Positions 36,605 to 46,540 of a stretch of DNA of 64,000 bases are shown one piece after another; the stretch's first letter is position 1, and each line of letters opens with the position of its first letter. The stretch covers positions 496,001-560,000 of the forward strand of contig JAXLYE010000007.1 of assembly GCA_046351595.1 (NCBI GenBank), given 5' to 3'. The DNA is from JAXLYE01 sp046351595 (lineage in GTDB: Bacteria; Myxococcota_A; Polyangia; Palsa-1104; JAEUJZ01). Below the pieces are notes generated by a model. The model did no database searches, was not told the origin of the DNA, and worked only from the letters and a program-made list of their open reading frames with translations. A program made the position numbers and the translations under genes.

Positions 36605-37900
36605 CTGACTGATCCCCTCAAGCCCGCACCGTCGACAGAGCCAGAGCCTCACAGCAGGGCCAGGACGTGCTGGCACTGCGGGTGTTCGCGCAAAAGGGTG
36701 TCGAAGCGCTGCAGCAGGGTGTGGGCAGCCTCGGGCTTCATCGTCAGCAGCCCCTGGTAGTACAGCTCCCCCTGGTGATACAGCGAGTGCGTACGACCGG
36801 GGTGCGTGTTGGCCTTGAGGTAGCGGTCCATTCCCAGGCTCTCGCCCGCCGCTCCCAGAAGGTGTAACAGGACCTGCGCCAGCGCCATCAGCAGGAGCAG
36901 TCGGTCCCGTCGCTCGCAGGACTTGATTCGGACCGCGGACAGGCCCATTCCTACGTGCTCATTCTTGGTGTCCCGGAATCTCTCTTCGATGGAGAATCGG
37001 AGGGCGTACAGGTTCGCAATCTCCGACGGGCAGAGGTCTCCCCGACTGCTCGCCAGGCACCAAGCCTGCTTCATTCCCTTCTTCCGCACACAGACGACCT
37101 GCGCCAGCGGCTTTTCCTCTTGGGTGACCAGCGCGTTGGGAATCGACTGCGCGCGTCCGGAGGCCGGAACGTACTCTCGCGCAGGGCGCGCTTTCCCGTC
37201 GCTGCTTGTGACCAGGGTGGACTCCTTGAAGCGGATAACGTAATCGATTCCGAGCGCCTCCAGGAAGCCGTAGAAGGGCTGACTCCCAAAGCCGCGGTCG
37301 GCCAGCAGTGTAATCTGGACGGGCTCTGGGACCGCGGCTCGCAGGCGCTCGATCAGCTCGTCCTCGGCCGCGATGCGCTGGATGTTCTCCGTCGGGACGG
37401 AGCGCCAAAGCAGCGGCGTCGCGCGACCCGTCTTGGTGATCAGAGACAGCATGAGCGTGCTGTGTCCGTCCTCTGCAAACTCCGTCCAGTCCAGCGCCAC
37501 CACGATCTGGGTCCGCTGCGCCAGGACATAGCTCACCCAGGCCGGGGTCAGCTCGATGGGATCCAGACGAGGATTGCTCAGCAGGCGGTCGACCTGCTTG
37601 ATGGCGTGCTTGGGACGCAGGCCGCGAGCGCAGGCCAGCCCGCGGCCGATCAGAGTGACGCCGGCCCGGGCGGCTTGCAGCGTCCCGAGCAGGGCGCCAT
37701 GCACCGACAGCAGGGTCTTGTGGTGCAGCTCGGCGGCGAACAGAGGGTGCAAAAAGGAGTCGGTCCGGGAGGCCAGCAGCGTCGGAGGCAGCAGCATGAA
37801 GCGGAACGTGATCTCTGCGGATCCGCGCGCAAGGACGATCAAAACAGACTCAGGTACGAATCATTACGGACTCAGGTTTGGGGTTGAGGGGATGGGTCAG
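36605..37900. mobile_element. IS4-type insertion sequence, 1296 bp, 9-bp target duplication
   Basis: TTCCCACCC is directly repeated at 36596-36604 and 37901-37909. The ends are inverted repeats: CTGACTGATCCCCTCAA on the left and CTGACCCATCCCCTCAA read inward from the right (15 of 17 match). It disrupts the right-end recombinase gene and carries one intact transposase. Confidence 0.92.
36649..37797 (-). CDS. IS4-family transposase
   Basis: The 382-residue DDE transposase has the first Asp in VVALDWTEF, the second in LLADRGFGSQPF, and the IS4 hallmark Y-x2-R-x3-E-x6-K in YALRFSIEERFRDTK. The central KTGRATPLLWRSVP segment is typical. It appears intact. ATG 37797 was preferred over a TTG 15 codons upstream. 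Confidence 0.92.
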   Translation of the reverse strand: MLLPPTLLASRTDSFLHPLFAAELHHKTLLSVHGALLGTLQAARAGVTLIGRGLACARGLRPKHAIKQVDRLLSNPRLDPIELTPAWVSYVLAQRTQIVVALDWTEFAEDGHSTLMLSLITKTGRATPLLWRSVPTENIQRIAAEDELIERLRAAVPEPVQITLLADRGFGSQPFYGFLEALGIDYVIRFKESTLVTSSDGKARPAREYVPASGRAQSIPNALVTQEEKPLAQVVCVRKKGMKQAWCLASSRGDLCPSEIANLYALRFSIEERFRDTKNEHVGMGLSAVRIKSCERRDRLLLLMALAQVLLHLLGAAGESLGMDRYLKANTHPGRTHSLYHQGELYYQGLLTMKPEAAHTLLQRFDTLLREHPQCQHVLALL

Positions 37901-38118
37901 TTCCCACCCGAAATTACGTCCTTACATACCTTGACCAGCTTGATCCCGTGAACCGCACAGTAGCCCTCGATGGCGGCCTGCTGCGCATCCAGGGACAGCC
38001 CCTCGACGGCCTGCATGTCCGTGGATACGCGGATGTACCCGACCGCTCTGCGCGGATTGTCTTTACCTGCGTAATGTCCGTCCGCCTTGCGAGGGTGTGC
38101 CTTGTGCGCCGCCTTCAT
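37901..38118 (-). pseudogene. Right-end serine recombinase, 5' part with catalytic Ser
   Basis: The ATG at 38118 starts MKAAHKAHPRKADGHYAGKD, followed by AVGYIRVSTDMQAVEGLSLD with the nucleophile at Ser32. The frame ends in the IS at VISGGN with a stop inside the IS end. The gene starts 56 bp inside the right island boundary and points inward, mirroring the left-end recombinase. It continues at 36604. Confidence 0.88.
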
Positions 38119-38171
38119 GACATTGGCCTCCGGTTCCGATGTGGGTGATCCGGAGGTCGGTCTTATTTGGC

Positions 38172-39392
38172 TCAGGCGTCGGTGATGACGACGCTGACCG
38201 GGCCCTGGTCGGTCTTGTACTTCACCTGCGGCTGGAACCCGCCCTGGCCGTCGTTGATCAGCACCGAGACGTTGTTGTCGGTCTTGTTGGCGGTGACGAT
38301 GTCCGGCATCTTGTCGCCGTTGAGATCCGTGATGGCCAGGCCCTGCGGCCCCGCACCGACAGCGAACACGCTCTTGACCGGGTCGTAGGTGTACTTGCCG
38401 GCGCCGTCGTTCTTGATGACGACGACCTTTGCCTGATCCGAGATGGCGACGACGAGATCGGGGATCCCGTCGCCGTCCATGTCGCGGCTGGCGATGCCCG
38501 AAGGCGTCGCCATCTGCCCCATCGGCGCCAGCGGCCTGAGGTCGACCTTGTCGTCGTTGAGCGACAGCGGGAACTCGACGCGGATGATGCGGATCTCCTG
38601 CTGCAGGCGCATCGACGCCGCCATCGAAACCAGGACCAGCGGGTTCGACGGATAGAAGCGGTCGACGACCAGGCCGCCGATGTCGAACACCGTCGTCGAG
38701 TCGTTGATCGGCAGGCCGCCGAAGTCGACGTCGTTGGTGAAGAAGCGGAACAGGTCCTTGCGCGCGTGCGACTGGCCGTCCTTGTTGGCGACCTTGATCT
38801 CGGCGGGGCCGATGCCGACGCGGGCCGGCGTGCTGACCTCGAGGGTCGAGGCGGTCTTGTACATGATCGACTTGGCGGCGGTGCCGTTGAACGAGACGCT
38901 GCCGCCGGGCTTGAAGCCCCAGCCCGTGAGCGTCACCGTCTCGCCGCCGGTGGTGTTGCCGCGGGTCGGCGAGGCGCTGAGCAAGAGCGGGCGCTGCCCC
39001 GTGCACTGCGTGTCCGTGACCGGCTTGAGCGGCACGCGCAGCGAGCTGTCCTGCCCCGCGAGCTCGGGCAGGCTGTTGTCACCGACGCTGAGCAGGCAGC
39101 CCTTGGCGCCGGCCTGCTGGTAGGCCGCGACCTGCACCGCGACGTCGCCAGCCAGCCCCTCGGGCAGGCGCAGCAGGAACGTGGTGTTCTTGGGCGTCGG
39201 CTGCGGCAGCTCGAACGGCTCCAGGTCGTTGAGCGAGGCCAGGTTCATGTGCGCCGGGATCACGTGCAGCGACCGCGCCTCGGGCGGCACGTCCTCCACC
39301 GTGATCAGCACCGTCGGCGGGCGCGAGCAGCTAGCACCGGTCAGCGTCGCCAGCGAGAGACCAAGGCCGAGCAGACCCTTAGTAAGCGTCAT
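38172..39392 (-). pseudogene. 5' part of the VCBS propeller lipoprotein gene cut by the island
   Basis: The first 406 residues: a signal peptide (MTLTKGLLGLGLSLATLTGASC, lipid Cys 22), an N-terminal beta domain and an IPT/TIG-like domain (about 135-220: SASPTRGNTTGGETVTLTGW). VCBS/FG-GAP repeats with calcium-binding loops follow (DMDGDGIPDLVV, DLNGDKMPDIVT). The frame ends in ITDA and a TGA supplied by the island (38172-38174). The rest is at 10264-10827; together they give about 593 residues. ATG 39392 has TAGGAG 8 nt upstream. It is the third gene after the kinase and TPR genes. The truncated lipoprotein might still be made and exported. Confidence 0.88.
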
Positions 39393-40191
39393 CGGCAAGC
39401 TCCTAATTGAGAGGCGTAGGCCCCGTCCTTGCGGACGCGGTGGTCGTTGTCAGCGACAAGCGGTCGCTGTCCTGGAGCGGTAGGTGCGGGGAGCGGCCGG
39501 CCGCCGGTGCAGCCGCCGTCAGAACTGGACATCACGGGCGCCCAGGTCGCTCCCCGGCTCCTTCTGCTTGACGGCCAGCACGACGCCCGTGGTGATGGCC
39601 GCCGCGGCGACGACGCCGCCGATCACGCCCCAGAACCAGGCGCGCTTGTACACCGGCTTCTCCTTGCGCTCGGCCGCGAGCAAGAGCGCCGCCTCGGCCT
39701 TCTTGCGCTCGGCCTCGCGCGCCAGCGCCAGCGCCTCGGCCTCGTCGGCGCGCTGCTTGGCCAGGCGCTCGGCGGCCTCGCGCTCGGCCGAGGCCTTCTC
39801 GGCGTCGATCTTGGCGCGCATCGCCGCGGCGTGCGCCTCGGCCTCGGGCAGCAGCGGCGACTTCGGATCTTCCTTCATGAAGCGCTCGTACACGGTCAGC
39901 GCCTCGTCCCAGTGACCGGCCTTGCGGTGCGCCTGCGCGATGTTGAACAAGAGCGCCGGCAGCGACTTCTTCTGGTAGGCGGCGAAGAAGTCGCCGATGG
40001 CCGCGTCGTACTCGCCGGCCGCGAAGCGCTTGGTGGCGCTGTCGATGAGCTCACGCGCGGTGCGCTTGTCGGCGCCGGCCGCCGGGGCCGCGGGCGCGGG
40101 GCTCTGGGCGGTCGGTGCTGGCTGCGCGGACGCGACGCGGCTCCCGGACCCCGCGAGATCGAGGCCGAGCACGCCGAGCAGCACGAGCGCG

Positions 40192-41736
<1,545 letters not shown>

Positions 41737-42195
41737 ACGTACCTGGCCGGTTACCTGATGAGGCTCGGAGCCATCTTATCACCTTGTTCGGGCCGGGAGG
41801 GGGGCGTCCGTATCGCTACGTGCCAGGCCCTGCGCAAGCTACGGCAGCTGCGGCAGAGTCCGCAGCGGGCAGGCCGCCCGGTCGGTGAGAGGCGGTGAGC
41901 GGCGGGGCCAGGCGAGCCGCTCGAAGGCTGGCCGCATGAACAGGCGCGGGCGCATGAACAGGCGCGGGCGCATGAACAGGCGCGGGCGCATGAACAGGCG
42001 CGGGCGCATCCGGCCTGGTGCCGGCCGTACAGGCTGCGCGGTAAACAGGCAGATGCGCGACGGACGAGCGCGCGGACGAGCGCTCAATGAGCGACAGATC
42101 GGTATGTGATCGGTAAGTGGCCGGCGACCGGCCGATGTCCGGCGGGCGTCCGAGCTGCGAGAGGAGAGAGAACGGCCTGGACGGGCCAGGCCGGC
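41737..42195. other. Intergenic region upstream of the kinase operon
   Basis: No gene is supported. A frame over the 18-bp repeats would encode MNRRGR units but lacks a Shine-Dalgarno and other coding features. The promoter of the kinase operon should lie near 41740-41800. Confidence 0.5.
41933..42004. repeat. 18-bp tandem repeat
   Basis: Four perfect copies of CGCATGAACAGGCGCGGG start at 41933, 41951, 41969 and 41987. They are identical, so expansion is recent. The repeat lies in a spacer. Confidence 0.9.
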
Positions 42196-42390
42196 CTAGG
42201 CGTGAGAGGCCGAGGGCTTCTTGGCGGGCTTCGCGGCGGCCGGGGCCGACGTGTGCTTCTCGACGGGGGCCTTGCCCTCGGCGCGCTTGGCGGCGGCCTC
42301 GACGCGGCGGCGCTTGATGCGCGTCTTCAGACGACGCTGCTGCTGGCGACGGCGCATCTTCGGGCTCTGACGACTATCTCCACGACCCAT
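42196..42390 (-). CDS. Small highly basic protein
   Basis: The 64-residue protein starts MGRGDSRQSPKMRRRQQQRR and is rich in Arg and Lys, with an Ala/Pro/Lys tail (AAAKPAKKPSASHA). The Shine-Dalgarno AAAGGAGG is nearly perfect, so it is expressed well. The MGRGD start recalls small ribosome-associated proteins of the THX type, but the rest does not match; a nucleic-acid-binding role is only a guess. It lies downstream of the response regulator, separated by a 9-bp-stem hairpin. Confidence 0.7.
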   Translation of the reverse strand: MGRGDSRQSPKMRRRQQQRRLKTRIKRRRVEAAAKRAEGKAPVEKHTSAPAAAKPAKKPSASHA

Positions 42391-42414
42391 GGGTACAAGC
42401 CTCCTTTAATCGCT

Positions 42415-42442
42415 GGCTTTGAGCGACGACTCTCTCAAAGCC
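42415..42442 (-). terminator. Hairpin between the response regulator and the small basic protein gene
   Basis: GGCTTTGAG and CTCAAAGCC form a perfect 9-bp stem with a 10-nt loop, 12 bp after the response-regulator stop and about 25 bp before the next start codon. No U-run follows, so it may be an attenuator or RNA-processing site rather than a full terminator. Confidence 0.45.
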
Positions 42443-42454
42443 GCGACGTCGCTG

Positions 42455-43417
42455 TCAATTCGCTTGTCCCGGGGTCTTGTCGGAAGGGAGCGCCGTGCCC
42501 GACGGGCTCTGCGCGGCCTGGACGTTCGGGAGCGCCGACCCAAGGGCCGGTGCGCTGCCCGAGGAGCTGGCCGATGCGATACCCGGGGCGCTGGCCGAGG
42601 CCGTGCCCGCGTGATCGCCGCCTTCGCCGCCGGTGACGCTCGGTGCCGACGCCGGCGCGTCCGCCCCCGCGTGCGAGCCCGTGCTGCCCGCATGGTCGAG
42701 CGGCAGCGGCCGCTCGCGCGCCACCCAGACCGCTGCGAAGCGCCGCAGCCGGTTGGCGTCCTGCAGCTTGAGCTTGGCCTTGATGTGCGCCTGGTGGGCC
42801 TCGATCGTCTTGATCGAGACGTGCAGCCGCTCGGCGCACTCGCGCGTCGAGAAGCCGCGGCCGATGGCCTCCAGCACCTCGAGCTCGCGATCCGAGAGCA
42901 GCGCCATCTCGAAGTCCGGGTTCAGCTCCGGGCTGGAGCTGACGTTGGCGCGCGACGATCGCCGCTGCACGAACCGCTCGTTCGAGCCCGGGTTGCCCTG
43001 GATGACCTTGCGCAGCGTCTCGATCACCTGCGGCGCCGGCGCGTCCTTCATCAGGTAGCCGCCGGCTCCGGCCCGCATGGCGCGCTCGGCGTACAGCGAG
43101 TCGTCATGCATCGACATGATCAGCACCGGCAGCTGCGGCATCTCGCTCTTCAGCGTCTTCAGCAGCTCCAGCCCGCTGGTGGTCTTGAGCGAGACGTCGA
43201 GCATGACGACATCGATGCCGCCGCGCCGGATCATCTCCAGCGCCTCGGGGCCGTCCTCCGCCTCGCCCACGATGTTGAACGTTCCCTCGCTCCTCAGGAT
43301 GCTCGCCAGACCCAGCCGAAATAGCGGGTGGTCATCAACGATGAACACACGATACGGCTCACCCTGATCTGCGGAACCTTCGTTAGCGGGAGCTTCCATC
43401 TTGTCCGTTTCTGCCAT
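42455..43417 (-). CDS. NarL/FixJ-family response regulator with disordered tail
   Basis: The 320-residue protein has a receiver domain (about 22-140: acidic pair in FIVDDHPLF, phosphoacceptor Asp74 in VVMLDVSL, conserved Lys in GGYLMKDAP) and a LuxR-type helix-turn-helix (about 172-225: LSDRELEVLEAIGRGFSTRE, VSIKTIEAHQAHIK). About 90 Ala/Ser/Gly-rich residues follow, which is rare for this family. No partner histidine kinase is adjacent, so it is an orphan here. ATG 43417 was chosen, as the nine upstream residues are not conserved. It follows the metalloprotease gene by about 50 bp. Confidence 0.9.
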   Translation of the reverse strand: MAETDKMEAPANEGSADQGEPYRVFIVDDHPLFRLGLASILRSEGTFNIVGEAEDGPEALEMIRRGGIDVVMLDVSLKTTSGLELLKTLKSEMPQLPVLIMSMHDDSLYAERAMRAGAGGYLMKDAPAPQVIETLRKVIQGNPGSNERFVQRRSSRANVSSSPELNPDFEMALLSDRELEVLEAIGRGFSTRECAERLHVSIKTIEAHQAHIKAKLKLQDANRLRRFAAVWVARERPLPLDHAGSTGSHAGADAPASAPSVTGGEGGDHAGTASASAPGIASASSSGSAPALGSALPNVQAAQSPSGTALPSDKTPGQAN

Positions 43418-43466
43418 CCCGTACCTCGTCGAGATATCAATCATCTACTTTTCTGCGCTGCCACGG

Positions 43467-45641
43467 CTAGAGGGTTGGTGCAAGCGGCGCGCTGTCCAAA
43501 CAGGGGGGTCGCTCGCTAGCGGGTGGAACCGCTCCAGGTCCAGGCAGGATGCGGCGCAGGTACTCATAGTCTGTATCGCAAAAGACCGCGGGGCCCGTAG
43601 GCAATAACTCTGCACGTTCACGGAATGATCGGAGTCCGCCCGGATTCATGATTCGACCCGGGAGATCCCCGACGTTGTGATAGCTCCCTTGCGGGCTCGT
43701 CGGATTGGCCAGCCCGAGGCTGTGACCGAGTTCGTGCGTCATGGTAGTGCCGATCAGGCTGCCCAGTACGAAGATTGCGCACGCGACCTGGCGACCGCGA
43801 TCAATTTTTGAAGTTTGTGATCCAGATGGTGTGGATGAGGAATTCCCCGAGCTCTGAACCGGACAGAGAGAGCCCGAAGACAGAGCCGGGAGCGCGGCTC
43901 CTTCTTTTACGGTGGCCTGCTGGCCCCCGACATCCGGCCGCAGCGGATCGAAGATCGCATCGAACAGCTCGGAGTCCTGCGGCTCCGTCTTGATCTTGGC
44001 GACGGTGCCGGGGTGCGCAGAGAAGCCGAGCAGCTGCTCGGAGAACACGCCGCCGTAGCCGGGCGAGCCGTCGCTCTGCGTCACCGCGTTGACGCCGCCG
44101 ATGCGATCGTAGAGGCGCCGGTTGTTGCGATCGCGGCCCGGCGTATTGTCGTACCCGAGGTAGCCCAGGCCGTTCGGGTCGGGACCGCCGATCTCGACCT
44201 GCGCGTAGTAGGCGAAGTCGCTCGGCGGCGGCGCGCTCTCGGGGACCTCGCGGAACTCGATGTTGATGCCGGCATAGTCCCGCCGCGCCACATCGAGCAC
44301 GCGCGCCCGCACCGCGTTGTCGACCGCGCGCAGCCCGAACAGCCGCAGGCTGTCCTGATACGACGGCAGGAACGTCACCAGCACGATCTGCCGCGGCGGC
44401 AGCACCGCCAGCTCGACGGGGGTCGGCTTGCTCGACACCGACTCGCGGCCGTAGCGCAGCGTCGTCATCGCGGTGCCGACGAAGGTGCCCGAGGCCTCGC
44501 GCAGCCCGCCGCGCGGCTCCAGCGCCTGCCCCAGCGCGTCTGTCTCGTCGAGCACGTAGCGCCCGACCGGCCCGTCGGGGTAGCGCAGCAGCGGCTGCAC
44601 CACGATCTCGAGATCGACCGGGATCTGGATCGGCGAGCCCTCCAGGTTGAAGCGGCCGACCAGACGCACCAGCGTCGCCTGACCGGGCTGACCGCCGACG
44701 AAGCCACCGCCCCGCATCTCGACGTACTGGCCCAGCGAGGCGCGCGGCGGGTTGATGCCGGTGAGCTCGGGCGCCACCAGCCGCAGCTGGATCGCGCGCC
44801 CGTCCGAGCGCACGACGCCGAGCGGGCTGGTGTTCTTGATCGCGACGGTGCCGAAGAAGCGCCCCGGCGTGATGCCGTGCAGCGCCGGCGCGTACGGGAA
44901 CACGCCGGTCGCGCGATCGAGGCTGCTCGGCGCCTGCGTCGGCACCGTGATCGGCAGCTCGACCTCGAGCACGCTGCGGCCGTACTTGCTGCACGGCTCG
45001 GGCAGGCCGTCGGCGAGGAAGCAGCCCGAGAGCACCGCCGCGCTGGTCCCCTCGTCGCCGCCGAGCAGCAGCTCGGCGCCGCGCACCATCACCCAGTCGT
45101 TGACGTGGACGCGGCCGGTGCCGCGCTGGCTGCCCACAAGGTCGACGCTGTCCAGGCGCGGGCTGAGCGTCCGCCGCAGCTCGAGCGTGGCGCGGATCGG
45201 CGCGGTGCGGTGGACCTGCAGATCGATGGCGCTGTCGACGACCAGCGACGCCTCGGCCTCCACGGTCCCGTCGAGGGTGCCGAGGGCCGCGTACAGATCG
45301 GCGCCGACCGGGACCACGGCCTCGGTTTCGCTCTTGTGCTCCGCGCGCAGCCGCACCTCGAACGGTCGCGAGCTGCCGGCGCGAGGGCGGACCGTGCCCG
45401 TCAGCCGCAGCGATAGCGCGCCGTCACCGGGACCGGGCAGGGCGCGGCCGCGCACGAGCAGCCGGCTGCCCGGCACCAAGATCCGCGGCCCGACCTCGAG
45501 CAGCGCGAGCTCCGCGAGGCCGGGATCCGGATCCGTGAGCGGCGGCGGCGGCGGCGCGCAGGCGGCGACCGTGAGCACCGCGGTGAGGGCCAGGACGCGC
45601 GCGCCGAGCCCGAGCCGCTCCGTCGCCGCACGGCCCCTCAC
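43467..45641 (-). CDS. Metzincin-like lipoprotein (HELGH zinc protease)
   Basis: The 724-residue lipoprotein has a signal peptide with lipobox (LALTAVLTVAAC), several beta-rich domains in the first 430 residues (IPT/TIG-like, for example SGINPPRASLGQYVEMRGGG without the first residue) and a C-terminal protease domain with THELGHSLGLANP and a Met-turn-like GRIMNPGG. The usual third metzincin ligand (His or Asp at the end of HExxHxxGxxH) is Asn; the nearby SYHNVGD His might replace it. The GTG start overlaps the upstream gene's stop (45638-45641). Substrates are unknown; it is probably at the cell surface. Confidence 0.85.
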   Translation of the reverse strand: MRGRAATERLGLGARVLALTAVLTVAACAPPPPPLTDPDPGLAELALLEVGPRILVPGSRLLVRGRALPGPGDGALSLRLTGTVRPRAGSSRPFEVRLRAEHKSETEAVVPVGADLYAALGTLDGTVEAEASLVVDSAIDLQVHRTAPIRATLELRRTLSPRLDSVDLVGSQRGTGRVHVNDWVMVRGAELLLGGDEGTSAAVLSGCFLADGLPEPCSKYGRSVLEVELPITVPTQAPSSLDRATGVFPYAPALHGITPGRFFGTVAIKNTSPLGVVRSDGRAIQLRLVAPELTGINPPRASLGQYVEMRGGGFVGGQPGQATLVRLVGRFNLEGSPIQIPVDLEIVVQPLLRYPDGPVGRYVLDETDALGQALEPRGGLREASGTFVGTAMTTLRYGRESVSSKPTPVELAVLPPRQIVLVTFLPSYQDSLRLFGLRAVDNAVRARVLDVARRDYAGINIEFREVPESAPPPSDFAYYAQVEIGGPDPNGLGYLGYDNTPGRDRNNRRLYDRIGGVNAVTQSDGSPGYGGVFSEQLLGFSAHPGTVAKIKTEPQDSELFDAIFDPLRPDVGGQQATVKEGAALPALSSGSLCPVQSSGNSSSTPSGSQTSKIDRGRQVACAIFVLGSLIGTTMTHELGHSLGLANPTSPQGSYHNVGDLPGRIMNPGGLRSFRERAELLPTGPAVFCDTDYEYLRRILPGPGAVPPASERPPCLDSAPLAPTL

Positions 45642-46408
45642 ATCGCCCTCCGCAGCACGATGACGTAGCTCTTGCGCACCCGGTGCTCCTGGCTCTGCGC
45701 CTGGATCTCGAGCGGGTACAGCGACTCCGCCGCGATCTGCAGATCCGTCGGACAGAACACCAGCTGCCCGGCCAGCTCCTCGGTCTGGATGAGCTGCGCG
45801 CCGTCGGGCGCGTTGCTGAGCGACAGCACCACGTCGCGGTCGGCCACCGACTCGACCAGCACCGCCACGGTGACGCACTGGCTGGTGCGCAGATCCAGCG
45901 TCGTGCCCTCGCCGACCGGCTCGCGGAACACCGGCGGCGCGTCGCCGGCCTTGATGTCGAGCCGCAGCTTCGCCACGCCGGCCTGGGCCTCGGTCTGCGC
46001 CGTGAAGACCACCTCGTGCTCGCCGAAGTCCTCGGCCAGCGGCGTGAAGCGCCACACCGCGCGGCCCAGCGTGTAGGCGGTCAGCGTCGGGCGGCGCAGC
46101 CGCTTGGGCAGCTCCGGCAGGTCCGGGGTGTCCCAGCCCCAGCGCACCGGCATGCTGCCCGTCGGCGCGAACAGCGGCACGCTGACCTCGCGCCCGACCT
46201 GCACCGACAGCGGCGCGACCAGCGAAACCGCGAGCTCGCCCGGCGGCGGCGACGAGCAGCCCCCCAGCAGCGACAGCGTCAGGGACAGCGTCAGCGACAG
46301 CGCCAGCCCGAGCCCGACATCGGGCCCGGGCGTTCTGCGGCGCCGCCCGGGAGCGAGCCGCGACAGGACAGAGCGGGGCAGGGACGCGCGCACCGCGCAA
46401 CCATACAC
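45638..46408 (-). CDS. Lipoprotein coupled to the metzincin gene
   Basis: The 256-residue lipoprotein has a hydrophobic segment ending in a lipobox (LTLSLLGGCSS, Cys near 51) after a long basic N-terminus; a shorter start is possible. The mature part is beta-rich with repeated Ig-like or Put-Ig-like patterns (LAVSLVAPLSVQVGREVSVP, LTAYTLGRAVWRFTPLAEDF). It ends with ATGTGA overlapping the protease start, so the two proteins are probably made together and may form a surface complex. It is divergent from the gene at 46541. I do not recognise a named family. Confidence 0.75.
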   Translation of the reverse strand: MYGCAVRASLPRSVLSRLAPGRRRRTPGPDVGLGLALSLTLSLTLSLLGGCSSPPPGELAVSLVAPLSVQVGREVSVPLFAPTGSMPVRWGWDTPDLPELPKRLRRPTLTAYTLGRAVWRFTPLAEDFGEHEVVFTAQTEAQAGVAKLRLDIKAGDAPPVFREPVGEGTTLDLRTSQCVTVAVLVESVADRDVVLSLSNAPDGAQLIQTEELAGQLVFCPTDLQIAAESLYPLEIQAQSQEHRVRKSYVIVLRRAM

Positions 46409-46540
46409 AAGCCCTGGGCGAAGTCACCTCTGCGCCGTGCGCGGCCCCTCCCGCCGTTGAGCTGCCCGGTGCCCGTGGCGATACTCGATGCGCGGCGGCT
46501 TTGCAGCGCCAGGCGCCGCGGCGTTGTTATGATCGCGGCC

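Larger units (their letters stand above)
10828..38174. mobile_element. 27.3-kb genomic island inserted in a VCBS-repeat gene
   Basis: Both ends fall inside one gene. Removing 10828-38174 fuses GAC GCC (right) to GAC CTC (left) in frame. The element ends read CCTGAATTC on the left and GGCTCA on the right. Allowing a 1-bp shift, both ends begin CTGA when read inward; I see no longer terminal repeat and no clear shared core. A serine recombinase gene begins 26 bp inside the left end, and another begins 56 bp inside the right end, both pointing inward. The cargo includes two parA loci, two MNT-HEPN genes, two kinase operons and lipoproteins. No conjugation genes were recognised. Confidence 0.85.

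Noticed and set aside
10828..38174. A shared att core at the island ends
   Set aside because: The bases around both junctions do not share an identical dinucleotide at the same spacing from the flanks. TC occurs at both but is offset by one base, so I do not call a core.
41885..42109. Small plus-strand frame with MNRRGR repeats
   Set aside because: No Shine-Dalgarno, and the composition is fully explained by the 18-bp DNA repeat.
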